DNA from: Rugalucina vietnamica
Taxonomy: Eukaryota > Mollusca > Bivalvia > Lucinida > Lucinidae
DNA: 64,000 nucleotides
NCBI GenBank assembly: GCA_964017185.1
Contig: OZ024874.1
Coordinates: 16,363,957 to 16,427,956 of the forward strand
Direction: 5' to 3'
The position numbers and the translations under genes are program-made. Below the pieces are notes generated by a model. The model did no database searches and was not told the DNA's origin. It saw nothing but the letters and a program-made list of their open reading frames with translations. Numbering within the stretch: position 1 is the stretch's first letter; every line of letters begins with the position of its first letter. Shown piece by piece: positions 12,139 through 22,789 of this stretch.

Positions 12139-13980
12139 ATGGATGTAGAAGAAGACTACCCAAAAGGTCGTGCATCATCATTGTTCATGTTCGTCGTGTT
12201 GTCCGGTATAACGTTAGTTCTCGCATTGACACATTGGTTATCTGATCTCCATATTTCTCTGGCCCCTTTGTATGCATGGGAGATAATTCTTTTCGCAATT
12301 ACCTTACTTTCTATTGTGTGTTTCTTCGCAGTGAGGAATAATACCGACCATGTTATCGATGAAAGAAATGACTCTGACGTTGATCAAACGTCGGAGTTCG
12401 AGTTGTCAAGCACCGCTATGACTGAAGGCCTAGGGATTAATCAGGGTCAAACGTCAGAACCGCTTTGGATGCGATTTCCATCCCGACACGTTGCTCTTTT
12501 TGTTTGCTGCATTGGTAGTATCAGTATGCCTGTGTACGAAATATACAGAACTAGCGATAATTTATCATGCTTCGTCACTAATTCCACAGACGTGATTGTT
12601 CTTTTGAAATTAAAGATCACTAGCAACGTCTTCTACGTCCTGGCGTGCGTTTCAGTGATGGGATTTCTCCTTCGATTACGGAAGAAAATGTCAAAAAGCC
12701 CGGAGATGAAAGTGCTGATAGCAAGTCTAGTAGCTACAAATATTACTTTGATCATAAATGTGATCATGAATATCATATGGACTTCAAACACAATGGAAGT
12801 TGTGTCCTCATTAACGTCTCCCCTCATTAACGTAACTAATGCGAACATGACAGACGCCGAACTTCATAAAGAAGTGATTTACATCAAATGTGAAAATGAT
12901 ACTGGCTATGTTGACACGGTTGCGACATATTTCTACAAATATTCATATCAGTTTCCCGTGCAGTTTGCGTTTATTTCGTTTTGTTTCCTAGGGACACTTT
13001 GGAACATTCTGCCGAAACGGCAAGTACACGTAAGAAGACAGTTGATTCACTCTGAGGCACAAACGGCTTCAACTACCACTGCTCACCTAGTCTCCAAAGA
13101 TACAGGTGAACAACAGGACCCAGAGCGGCAGCCACTGGTTACAAGAAGTAGATCAGTCACACCCTGGTTGACTAAACTACGACGGGGTGGTAAAGCCACA
13201 TTCGTGTTTATTTGCAACTGGATAACTATAGTAACCACCTTCGTGGTCGTTGCAATATTCGCTTTTCATCTTTATACGGAGATCGGAGACGACACCTTTG
13301 ATGACGAAACTGTCATTCTTCATTGTGAAAAAAAGGATTGGTGCCCCGATTCTATAAATTCGATCATTCAGACAATCTATATCTACGTGATAAGTATTGT
13401 GGCATTCATAGGCTTTATGGTGGCTCGAAAGGAGACTAAAAGATATGATGCTTTCCATGCGGTTGATATAGTTATGCTGATCTGCGCAGGTGGACGCCTG
13501 ATTCTGGTTTTATTCGAAACAATAGATAACATTGGGGTCATCTATGAGAACAATACGGATAACAACACAGCCGAAAAGGTTCTCTTCTCCTTCAAGACAT
13601 TTTGTCGCTACATTGGATTATACACGCAAACAATCCTTGTGTTGAAAGTATCCAAAATAAAATTCGAGCAGAACTCAATGACAACTGGTAAACATTTGTT
13701 TATAAAATCCGTCATAGTATTCCTTGGCGTGTGCAATCTTGAGATTTGGCTGGCTGATAGTTTCTTGCAACCAACTGTTTTACAATACAATGAGAACATA
13801 AATTACGGACAATCATACGGACGAAAGAACTGGTTCTATCTAACCCAGCTTCTCTATCCATTCCTGACATTGTACAGACTGCTGTCAGCTATAATGTGCT
13901 ACGAAGCATGTGTCTTATTCAAACGCAAACAATTACGAGATGATGCGTCTTTGTTTAATACCGAAGATCAAGCTGAATGA
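12139..13980 (+). CDS. Otopetrin-like proton channel, single exon
   Basis: The predicted protein has 613 residues. Otopetrins are proton-selective channels with 12 membrane helices arranged as two six-helix halves that form dimers. Hydrophobic segments fall at roughly residues 13-33, 42-64, 114-134, 158-178, 190-214, 270-290, 350-375, 410-430, 445-463, 485-510, 525-545 and 570-598. Family-like signatures are visible: GLYTQTILVL in segment 10, GVCNLEIWLADSF in segment 11, and a final segment with tryptophan, YPFLTLYR and the charged end. A hydrophilic loop at about 295-345 links the two halves. The start is the first ATG, in context aaaaATGg, and a single stop ends the frame. Many animal otopetrin genes have introns; the intact single exon here suggests an intronless lineage or a retrocopy. 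No AATAAA is evident just downstream. The function is inferred from family; I am confident about the family. Confidence 0.9.
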   Translation: MDVEEDYPKGRASSLFMFVVLSGITLVLALTHWLSDLHISLAPLYAWEIILFAITLLSIVCFFAVRNNTDHVIDERNDSDVDQTSEFELSSTAMTEGLGINQGQTSEPLWMRFPSRHVALFVCCIGSISMPVYEIYRTSDNLSCFVTNSTDVIVLLKLKITSNVFYVLACVSVMGFLLRLRKKMSKSPEMKVLIASLVATNITLIINVIMNIIWTSNTMEVVSSLTSPLINVTNANMTDAELHKEVIYIKCENDTGYVDTVATYFYKYSYQFPVQFAFISFCFLGTLWNILPKRQVHVRRQLIHSEAQTASTTTAHLVSKDTGEQQDPERQPLVTRSRSVTPWLTKLRRGGKATFVFICNWITIVTTFVVVAIFAFHLYTEIGDDTFDDETVILHCEKKDWCPDSINSIIQTIYIYVISIVAFIGFMVARKETKRYDAFHAVDIVMLICAGGRLILVLFETIDNIGVIYENNTDNNTAEKVLFSFKTFCRYIGLYTQTILVLKVSKIKFEQNSMTTGKHLFIKSVIVFLGVCNLEIWLADSFLQPTVLQYNENINYGQSYGRKNWFYLTQLLYPFLTLYRLLSAIMCYEACVLFKRKQLRDDASLFNTEDQAE

Positions 13981-14204
13981 ATCGAAGTTTCCAAGGAACG
14001 CTTGACATGTGTAAAATGACAATATCGATATACAAATATAACAGTAACCGCAAAATTCAACTTCGAAGTGACGGAAAAATGACAGATACTTAGTCACTTG
14101 TAGAATATTTCCAAAATGCATAAACGCTTTCTTGAAGTGAATATAATGCTCAAACTACATGTGCCTTTGATAATAATATACTACTCATTAATATACTTTT
14201 CATT
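13981..14204. other. 3' flank of the otopetrin-like gene
   Basis: This is a presumed 3' untranslated region. No clear polyadenylation signal was found before the family A element that follows. Confidence 0.3.
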
Positions 14205-14610
14205 TTTGATTCATCAATTTATTTGTTTGTCCCTGATGATTCATTGACTAGTTATTGCCGAACAGTTAACATAAAACTGTGATCTACTGCAGAGGCGGGG
14301 GTGAGGTTAGGATCCTCTTAAACCGGTTTAAGAACCTCCCAGTAATTCTATATTCCAGAGGCGATACGTATGTTGTGGTTCTAATTGTTTTATGTTTTTG
14401 CTATTTGCACCTCATGTACCTTTTCATATTTTTAGTTAAGTTTGGGTAACTGAGTGGCCGCCTAATAGGAAATAGCTATTCACTCGGAGTACGATATGTT
14501 TTCTTAGTATAAGTACCTGATTGCCAATTTAGTTTTTCCCATCTCGGTTTTTGGAGTGAAAATTTCTTTCTGATTGCGCCGTTTTCTGATCATTGCATAT
14601 TTTCCCATTT
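14205..14610 (-). mobile_element. Family A element, no internal repeats
   Basis: It begins near ttttgattcatcaatttat, runs through ggtgaggttagg and ataagtacctgattg, and ends with gcgccgttttctgatcattg. The central junction lacks the 373 bp repeat found in the copy at 4235-5910. Confidence 0.65.
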
Positions 14611-14814
14611 GATTTAATGCGAATCTTAGTAAAGGTGACGAATTTCAGCTTTCAAAAATATGCATCTAAAGGCATACTGAATCAAACGTACATGTATCGG
14701 TTATCATAAAAATGACGTTTTACATGTTTTAGTAGAAGATGCTCCAACTCTAGAATAATAATCTGCAGATGAATCAGAAAAAACATGTCCGTGAAATAAA
14801 TACCCCCTTAAACC

Positions 14815-14995
14815 TCACTTTTATATAGTAAAACTGGGGTATACAGGGTATACATACCTTTCTTATTTTTGCTCTAAAACATAGATTATGGGTACTCGTT
14901 AGAACCGCCTCGCTAAGGCGGTTCTAATTTGTACCCACGATCTATATTTTGAGCAAAAATAAGAAAAATATCAAAAGTTTTTAAATGAAATTTTC
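14815..14995. repeat. Hairpin repeat family B, intact copy
   Basis: This dispersed repeat is also seen at about 22590-22760, 51285-51450 and 61540-61715. Flanks read acttttatatagtaaaa on one side and gagcaaaaataaga on the other. The centre is a stem: gggtactcgttagaacc, a short loop with ctcgctaagg, and the matching arm ggttctaatttgtaccc. The outer arms are also roughly inverted, so the whole unit can fold back. Confidence 0.7.
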
Positions 14996-15165
14996 AATTT
15001 TTAATGCTGAAAAAATCTCTGTATTTTGCATCATTTGGTGTGTTTTCGTAATGAAATACTTCAGTTGAAAATGCATTTAATCACGTATGGCAACAAATAC
15101 GCAAAGGAAATATAAATTTAAAAGTGACCATTTAAGCAGATTTACATCATTTCATTAGCGTAATG

Positions 15166-17978
15166 TCAACAAGTCACTGTTGTAGAATAAATCTGTATTT
15201 CTGAAAAGCTCAGGTAATGGTGATCTTTTCGCATCAATTTCACGGCTTTCCCACGCAACGGTTTCTGGCACTTCACGTTTATACTTTTCCCGATGCCAAT
15301 GGCTCCCCCTATTTCTCCACAAACATTGTCATCTACCGTGATAACAATATTAGACATCTCATTATCACAACAATCATGGCGATTTATCATTGTTACCATA
15401 GCAACAGTGACGTCATTACAAAATTCAAGCTTCCACCAAGGATGAGCTTCACTGGCAGTATGGGCAAATGTGTTTCTGTTTCCATCAATCGCCAAGATGG
15501 CTGGGTACTGTGGTTTTGGAAACTCAGAGCTTTGTGACACGCGGCTGTATTCCTTGACAATATTCACGGCTGGTCCGGGCACATACGATGGAGTTGGGAC
15601 TGGTTGCTCTATAAATGCAGTAAAACAGAATTATACCCAGCGGGCACATGACGTCATAATGACGTCAGATCGACGTCGATGTGACGTCATGACGTCGCAT
15701 CGACGTCGATCTGACGTCATTATGACGTCATGTGCCTGCTGGGATAGTTGTTGTGAAAAGGTGTCTTTAAATGGGAAAAAATGCCTTAATAGCATTCTGT
15801 ATTAAAATGAAAGTTCAGAGTAGAATAAATAAACAAAACAAAGCGAGTCGAAAACGATTTGTTATTACTTATATTTTTCTACGAAGTATTTAACTAACTT
15901 GCTGCATTGGACCACCCAATGACAGATCCGTACTGTAGTTTCCAATGTGAGGAAGTTTTCCTCTTCCTTACAGAGTTTAAATATGTAGGCCTGCCTCCTT
16001 AAATTGTATTGGATTTTTGTAATGTTATGACAATTTTATTAGACGCTTGGAGCTTTTGTTAAACGCTTACCATTGTTTTTTTCTTTTGTTTGTTTGTCTG
16101 TGTGTTATTTTCGCACTTTTAGCATATTTAGCATATTTCAACATCAGTCATCATCAAATGAAGTTACAAAAATAGTCGAAATTATTTTATACTTTACAGT
16201 GAAAACCAATGTATATCAAAACTTGATAAAATTGGTATTTTCATTGATATGGAATTTCACTGATATCAAATCTCACTGATATCAAAAGTCACTAAGCTAC
16301 ATTCTTATGAGAATTTTACATAAGCTTTCAAGCGTATCTGACACTGAAAAACTTCAATGGGAAAATAAGCAAGTAGCCCAACGGCAACGATCGCTAACCT
16401 GAAAGACAAAGTCAAGAGATGACCGTGAAAATCGGCTTGCAGGTTCTGGAGAAGATTTTTGATTGTTTTTTACCATATATGGGCGTGGTGGCAATCTTGG
16501 TCATGTGACCTGGATTTCGCGATCAAACTTTCGTTACCCCTACCAATTGATGCTTCACATAAGATTTCAGTTTGATTGGCCATGCGGTTTCAGAGAAGAA
16601 GATCTTTGAAAAGTGTATATGGACGACAGATCGGTCAAGGTCAAGAGATGACCTTGACCTAAATTAATCACATACTTTCTTAAGTCGTTTTGCATCTACC
16701 ACTTTTCAGGTCTCAGGCTGCAATAGTTTTAAAAAAATCCATAATTTTCACTTTTTCACATGTAAAAGCCCATATTTCCAAACTTGACCTTGCCATAAAA
16801 CAGGTCAAGGTAAGCCTAGGGTCATCATTTGATCAAACAATGATGGGCTGGAGGCCCAAATGCTACATATCAAGTTTCGTGAAAATCGGCCTACCGGTTC
16901 AGGAGAAGATTTTTGAGTTGTTTTTACCATATATGGGCGTGGCGGCCATCTTGGTCATGTGACCTGGATTTTGCGATCAAACTTTCGTAACCCCTACCCA
17001 TGGATGCTCCATATAAAATTTCACTTTGATTGGCCGTGCGGTTTCAGAGAAGAAGATCTTTGAAAAGTGTATATGAACGACAGACAGGCCGAGGTCAAGA
17101 GATGACCTTGACCTAAATTAATTACATACCTTCATATACTCTATTAGTTCTCTGCATCTACCACTTTCCAGGTCTCAGGCTGCGAAAGTTTTCAAAAATC
17201 CATAGTTTTCACTTTTTCCCATGTAAAAGCTTATGTTTCCAAAATTGGCCTTGTCGTAAAATAGGTCAAGGTCACACCAGGGGTCATCATTTGCGCAAAC
17301 TATGATGGTCTGGAGTCCCCGATGCTACATACCAAGTTTCGTGGAAATCGGCCCGCCGGATCTGGAGAAGAAGATTATTGAGTGGTTTTTACCATATATG
17401 GGCGTGGCGGCCATCTTGATCATGTGATCAAGATCTAGCGAACAAACTTTTATTCCCCCTACCCATGGATGTTCCACACAAAACTTAGCTTTCATCGGCC
17501 AAGCGGTTTCAGAGAAGAAGTTGTTTGAAAATGTGAACGGACGGACGGACGCACGGACGGACGCCGGCTCGACTACTATACTATAAGCTCACCTTGTGAG
17601 CCTTCGGCTCAGGTGAGCTAAAATCATACTGCAAAGTGAAAGTAATTACAATTTCAATTGTCGGTATTACATGAACAACTGTTTGAACTTGAATTGTTAC
17701 ATACCGAGTTGTGAAAGTTTTTCTTTAAGCTCTTCAACAGTATTTCCCATCTCTATCAGTTTCTCAGAGAGTTTCCGGACTAAATCAGTCTCACAGGCGC
17801 AATGACACACCGAATTCTCCTTGGAGCAATACACGACAAACACGCCAATAAGGATAGTCAAAACTGAAGAAACTATTATTAACTCCCAGTTCGTGTCCCT
17901 CGTTGATGACACACTCTGAGTTGATCTAGTCTCAGACTCACACGCAGAATCATGCTCTCTTCTAGATACCCCGCTCAT
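15166..17978 (-). CDS. Type II membrane F-type lectin (fucolectin), two exons
   Basis: Exon 1 is 17978-17705 and exon 2 is 15608-15166. The donor reads ctcG|GTATGT and the acceptor ttatag|AG, and the split codon GAG joins in frame to give 238 residues. Residues 1-31 are polar and probably cytoplasmic, 32-51 form a membrane anchor, 63-91 a heptad-like coiled coil, 93-106 a proline-rich hinge, and about 107-235 an F5/8 type C-like F-type lectin fold (AIDGN, PWWKLEF, NRHDCC, FSEIQIY). F-type lectins usually bind fucose through an H-x24-R-x-D-x4-R/K motif. Here R168 and D170 are present, but position 175 is Glu and the histidines (141, 147) are displaced, so specificity may differ or be lost. The ATG at 17978 is the first Met of the frame; an in-frame GTG lies two codons upstream. 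The model predicts a surface receptor with an extracellular C-terminal lectin head. Confidence 0.8.
15636..15743. repeat. 108 bp near-perfect palindrome rich in TGACGTCA
   Basis: The arms begin cccagcgggcacatgac and end gtcatgtgcctgctggg, with only one obvious mismatch. Inside, the octamer tgacgtca and the motif atcgacgtcgat recur symmetrically. The flanks show ata on both sides, which may be a target duplication. It sits 27 bases upstream of the lectin exon 2 acceptor. It is probably a short foldback transposon. The octamer equals the CREB consensus, but that is likely coincidental to the element. Confidence 0.85.
16390..17625 (+). mobile_element. Tandem-core element with GACG microsatellite and 3' hairpin
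   Basis: About 2.6 units of a roughly 460 bp core repeat are present; the marker accatatatgggcgtgg falls at 16472, 16926 and 17391. The core includes gaccttgacct, ggtttcagagaagaag and gtcatgtgacc. The array ends in a cggacggacgcacgg microsatellite, then a hairpin tail with arms agctcacct and aggtgagct around 17586-17620. Bivalve pearl-type elements combine core repeats, a tetranucleotide microsatellite and a structured tail in this way. It fills the intron of the lectin gene. Confidence 0.75.
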
Positions 17979-20044
17979 TTTCACATCGTCCCTTATACTG
18001 TTTTTTTTTTTTTTATTTTACAATGTATGTTTTTCTTTTGTTGTTTTTTTTTATAAGTTATTCATTATGAATGTTAAACAAATTTTTAAATAAAAATGCT
18101 GTTTATATCATTATCTGACATACATGACTTCGTACACACTGGTAATTTAATATGTTGTGTCAGTCCGATAAGTAACATACAGGTATACGACACGCCGATA
18201 AATGCTAAATACACCCTATAGATTCACTGTACACCGTAGAATCAGTGAAAGACACTGTACCAGTTATTGAACGCATTTTGGGGCAAAAGTGACGAGATAA
18301 TGGTAAGTATTTTGCATGTTTTCTTGCAATCCAGATCTATTTCTGTGCCATATTTTTCAGTTGATCGCTTTGAAACATGTTCTTGCGTCATCTTATGGCA
18401 GCCGAACCACAAAAGATGTTCGTTGGACAATACGGAAGGCATTCGTGTTGAAAAAACTAAAATCGATTATTTTTTCTCCCCTAGTTTCAAAATCAAACAA
18501 TTTTGAGAAAATAAAATACACCCAAAAGAAAGAACTACTTCGGCCCCTTCAATATAAGAAAGCGCATGCTGATCTGCTTCGTCGATTTCGAAATTTCAAA
18601 CAAAAAAGGACTGTACGTTCGAATTTCAGTGAAAAGAGCTACTACCCCAGTCAATGACAGGCATTGTAGGAAGTACGAAGTCTGCTTTATCTATTTGTGT
18701 AAGTTTCGAGGGTAGACTATGTATTGCTACCCTTAGGCCAGGGGCTAGGTGGACCGTTACATAGAGAATATTTAGTGTTAGTGGGTCAGATGATGTTCAC
18801 ATTGTAGTTGGTTTCTGGGCTCCCTAGGATCCGGTCAGAGTGCCCCGACCATTAGGCCGTATCACTGAGACTTTCCTCTAGGGTATACCTTCACACGTTG
18901 TACCATGGTTTAGTCTGTTTAATATTTTTAGTTTGTTAGATAGAGTCTATGGATGCATATGATTAGTGTGTGCGGTTTCTTTAAAAGAAAGGTAGACAGA
19001 GGTGTGATCACTCGGTCTGCTTGCGTGCTAGAGATAGCTGTTAGATAAATTCAGTAGTTTGCTGCTTTACAGGACCGACCCAGAAGATGAACCAGGGTGC
19101 CTGAAAGCCTTCAAGGAAACGCCGTGTTGAGGTGCCGAATCTACACCGAGCTGTTGGCGGTATCTACAAATACGCTCATTAGCTGTCCCATAATCACAGT
19201 ATACAAGTGTATATATGGAAATGAACAGTGTGTGAATACATCAATGCTATTTACATTAAAAAGAAAAACAATATGTAGTTAAATGTCTTTGATATTTACA
19301 GATTCCCCAGATGGGTACTAGAGGGAGGTGTTGGGAGTACGATAAGACGAAAAAGTGCTTCATATATCTACGCCATATTCGGCGGTCTAAAATAACCAGG
19401 GTCCCAGTATAGCAACATCCAACCCCCAGACGGAATAACTTTCTTCGGACACTGTTATGGGAAAAAAGAGAAAAAGTCAGAGGGAGATAGTCAATATTAA
19501 AAATAAATTCTTAAAACTGTGAAAATAACCCGAAAGAAAGCCTTATAATGTTCTATGATGTTGTCGGTGTTGTATGTTGTGATATGTGTTGCCTTCAAGC
19601 TCAGATTACAAAATAAAGCAGTTGACCTAGATTTCCTTATATACGCCGGCGAGCACGGCCCTAAGAGAGAGCATCAAAACATTGGTGTTGAAAAATGAAG
19701 TAAAAAAGTTGTAACTTTAAAACAATGTAGCTAATTCTAAACTTTACGAAAACGTATGAAATTTGGTGTGCTAATTATTTACAAAGTGTTCGGAAAACTG
19801 GCCGATTCAGAGTTTTGATAGAAGTCCTAAATATATAATAAAAAAGTGTCAAAAATGACATTTTGCATGTTTGTAAAATTGTTGTTTACTGTTTACGAAA
19901 GGCGAGAAAGTCGGTAAGTGGGCCAAGATGGCTTTGACGTCATACGGTGTGTTTATATCAATAATGTGACCAATTTAACCAATTTAAAGAAACTGAGAAA
20001 AGACACCTAATTCGGCGTTTTATACTCAAGGTGCCCCTTTAAAG
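17979..20044. other. Gene-free spacer upstream of the lectin gene
   Basis: It contains the presumed lectin promoter region next to a T run at about 18001-18014. A plus-strand open frame of 113 codons at 18316-18657 shows no recognisable protein features and is not called. Nothing else could be identified. Confidence 0.35.
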
Positions 20045-20720
20045 TCATCAAGCCCCGTTTACACATTCACGACTTTTGGCTACGGTACCGCTACGATTCG
20101 CCACGATTTGTAAAATCGTCGTGTACCGTGGTGTACCGTGGTCGTTCGTAGTAGAACCATGGTGAATCGTGGTGAATCTTGATAAATCGTGATGATTCGG
20201 GAAACTCTACGGCAGCGCTACGGAAGTTTTAAACTGTTTAAAAATTCGTGGCGTACCGTGGCGAATCGTGGTGGTAATTGGGCGTGGCCTAATTCGTAGC
20301 GCAACCGTAGCGGAACCGTGCTTATTCGTACTGACACCGTAGCTATATTCGCGGCTATTCGTGAGAGATCGTAGCCAATCTTGGAGCTCCGTAGCGAAAC
20401 TGTGGAATCTTTGTCACCACGAACTCTCACGATTCACCACGAATTGTCTACGGTTGTCCTACGAATCATCCACGGTTTCGCTACGGAGCTCCACGATTGG
20501 CCACGACGGCTACCGCCGTGAATCGTACTAGTACCGTATCGAACCGTACAAGCACCGTGAGCATTCGTTGTGCCACCGTGGTTAATCCTCATTGACCGTA
20601 GCGTTGGCGTCATGAACCGTCATTGATTCGTAGCGATACCTTACAGACACCGTACTAATATCGTAGACATTCTTACTGGAATCGTAGTGACACTGAACAT
20701 TTCCACTTTTCGCCACGATT
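20045..20720. repeat. Carpet of degenerate 10-12 bp motif, foldback-like
   Basis: Variants of cgtggtgaatcgt and cgtagcgaaaccgt occur dozens of times on both strands over about 680 bp with no fixed period. Both orientations are interleaved (caccacgattcgcc against ggcgaatcgtggtg), so the segment can form many alternative hairpins. No coding content is seen. A transposon with a structured interior is the most likely identity. Confidence 0.6.
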
Positions 20721-20795
20721 CATCCCGGTCCACCCCGATTTTTTCTGACCATGAGAAATCGGGATGAAACGTGGTGAATCGTAGAGAAAACCGTG

Positions 20796-20910
20796 AATGC
20801 GAGAAAACCGGTCATCGGGGTTTCCGACCAAGTCCGACATTAACCGGCATGTACAGTCAAAAAGGCTAGAAGCTTGAAATTTCGGGTAGAAGAAGAACAG
20901 AGATTGCAGT
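20796..20910. repeat. Half copy of MITE family C
   Basis: The sequence gcgagaaaaccggtcatcg followed by ggtttccgaccaagtccgac and ctagaagcttgaaatttcgg corresponds in reverse complement to the right half of the element at 21096-21330. Confidence 0.55.
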
Positions 20911-21095
20911 ATCAGTGTAGCAAAACCAAAAGCGCTGATTAGCTGTGCTGTCACTGATTATGAGTATTAAAATATGAGCCTCATAGGTGAATGTGACAGC
21001 ACAGCCTGGTTAAATCTGGTTTAACTGAGGAGCAAGCGTCTTGATGCTGAAATAATGATTTCGTTGACAATTTATTAAATGTCTCAAAAATATAC

Positions 21096-21330
21096 GAGCC
21101 GCATCGTGAGAAAACCGGATTTTTGCCTAGGCGAAAACAAAGGCGCAGATCAGCTTCGCGGTAACCGCGAAGCTGATCAGCGCCTTTGTTTTCGCTACAC
21201 GGATAGTACAATTTCTCTTCTTCTTAAATCCGAAATTTCAAGCTTCTAGCCCTTGTCTGTAACTGTACAGGCCGATTTATGTCAGACCTGGTCGGAAACC
21301 CCGAAGACCGGTTTTCTCGCGTCACGGCTC
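21096..21330. mobile_element. MITE family C with strong central hairpin
   Basis: Terminal inverted repeats read gagccgcatcgtgagaaaa at the left and ttttctcgcgtcacggctc at the right. The interior holds a nearly perfect stem-loop at 21131-21195 with arms gatcagcttcgcggt and accgcgaagctgatc, continued outwards by gcgaaaacaaaggcg. Further copies are at 32644-32877 and, decayed, at 56940-57166. There is no transposase. Confidence 0.8.
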
Positions 21331-21855
21331 AATTACGATGACGTCTAGAATCGGTCTTCTCTAACATTCATTCTGTGACATGTACATCATGCTTATTCTA
21401 CTCAGCGCTAGTAACCAAAAATAAATAAATACATCAATAAATAAATTAATTAATTGATAAAAGGGGAATAAAATTCGTTTCAATGCTTACATCACAAACT
21501 GATCCCAAAGTTTAACCACGGTGAGGCGATTCTGTAAAATACGATTTTTCTTTACGTTTCAAATTGAAATTACTTCATCGACAAAGTATCTATCTTCTGA
21601 TACTGAGTCGATCAATTTCTGATCATCACCTCAGATGTGATTATACATTTGAAAGACAATTTATGACCCAATTTTATGGTTACCCTCAGGCTATAGTTTC
21701 ACGTGTTTTACGAACAGACACGCCAAGTAAATCGTAGGTTAAATAGTTTATTTGATTGTCGTTTATCAAATACATATACAATATACAGTTATACAAGCTA
21801 TAACACAATTGATATCCAGTCTCTTGATTGACTTATGAAGCACTATTGTTTGTAA

Positions 21856-22075
21856 GGGAGCGCGATTGCGTAGTGGTAGAGCGTCGGACTCCGAATCGAG
21901 AGGTCCTGGGTTCGATCCCCACAGGCGTTACCGTGTTTTGTCCTTGAGCAAGACACATTAACTCCCTACAGTACTGGTTAAACCCAGGAACAGTTGGCTC
22001 CGTCCCGACATGACTGAAAACATTGTTGACTGGGTCGTTAAGCCTCAATACAAACAAACAAACTATAGTTTGCAA
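21856..22075 (+). mobile_element. tRNA-derived SINE
   Basis: The head has box A (gcgtagtggtagagcg) and box B (gggttcgatcccc) spaced as in a tRNA. It is followed by a central block with tccttgagcaagacac, which resembles the conserved core of V-type animal SINEs. The 3' end is cctcaatacaaacaaacaaac. The acceptor stem does not close, so it is a SINE rather than a tRNA gene. A second, more diverged copy is at 27001-27190. Confidence 0.8.
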
Positions 22076-22087
22076 TTTTCTTTAAAA

Positions 22088-22158
22088 CAGAATATACGTA
22101 TCGCAGAATATACGTATCGCAGAATATACGTATCGCGGAATATACGTATCGCAGATTT
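22088..22158 (+). repeat. 16 bp tandem repeat, about 4 copies
   Basis: The unit cagaatatacgtatcg is repeated about four times immediately after the SINE, with one substitution. Confidence 0.85.
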
Positions 22159-22589
22159 ACAAAATAAACATCAGATAAAACAGTGAATAAAGCTTATTAA
22201 AAAAGTTCAAATGACTGGCGAGGGTAAGCCGTGGGTACAGTGTGTCGGAAACCAATGTCCAGACGTCCGTCGCCTCGCCTCCTAAAATTACCTGTTTATT
22301 GTTTATCTGAGTCCCATGCTCATATACATATAACATACAAAATATACATACACAATATAAAATATATCACATATTTATTTTTAGAATTACCATAGAGGGG
22401 AAAGAACCGAAGATGATTTACATGTATCACTTGGCCCCTCACTGAGGAGACTTTTCCCACATCAATAGCTTCAAGTCGGGGTCATATCTGACTCTCGAAC
22501 CACCAGCGTGCAATTAAATATCAACCGTGCCAGGCTTAAAATCTAAGCATGCTTCACAATCATCGGGGAATCGTGCCCATGAAATGTAC

Positions 22590-22765
22590 ATGTATACCGC
22601 CTGAAACCCCACTTTTATATAGAAAAAGAGGGTTGTGCAGGGGTAAACTTTTTTCTTTCTAATTTTCGCTCGAAAACATAGATTGTGGGAACGTGTACCA
22701 AAAATCAATGTTTTGAGCAAAAATATTGAAAAAATATTAAAATGTTTTCCAATGAAATTTTCATT
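22590..22765. repeat. Hairpin repeat family B, centre deleted
   Basis: Flanks acttttatatagaaaa and gagcaaaaatat match the copy at 14815-14995, but the central stem is reduced to gtgggaacgtgtacc. Confidence 0.6.
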
Positions 22766-22789
22766 GTACCTTATACATGTACTATCATA

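Noticed and set aside
18316-18657. Plus-strand open frame of 113 codons
   Set aside because: No recognisable motif, biased composition or supporting splice context; likely chance.
21856-21930. Candidate tRNA gene
   Set aside because: Boxes A and B are present but the acceptor stem does not pair and a SINE core follows, with a second copy at 27001.
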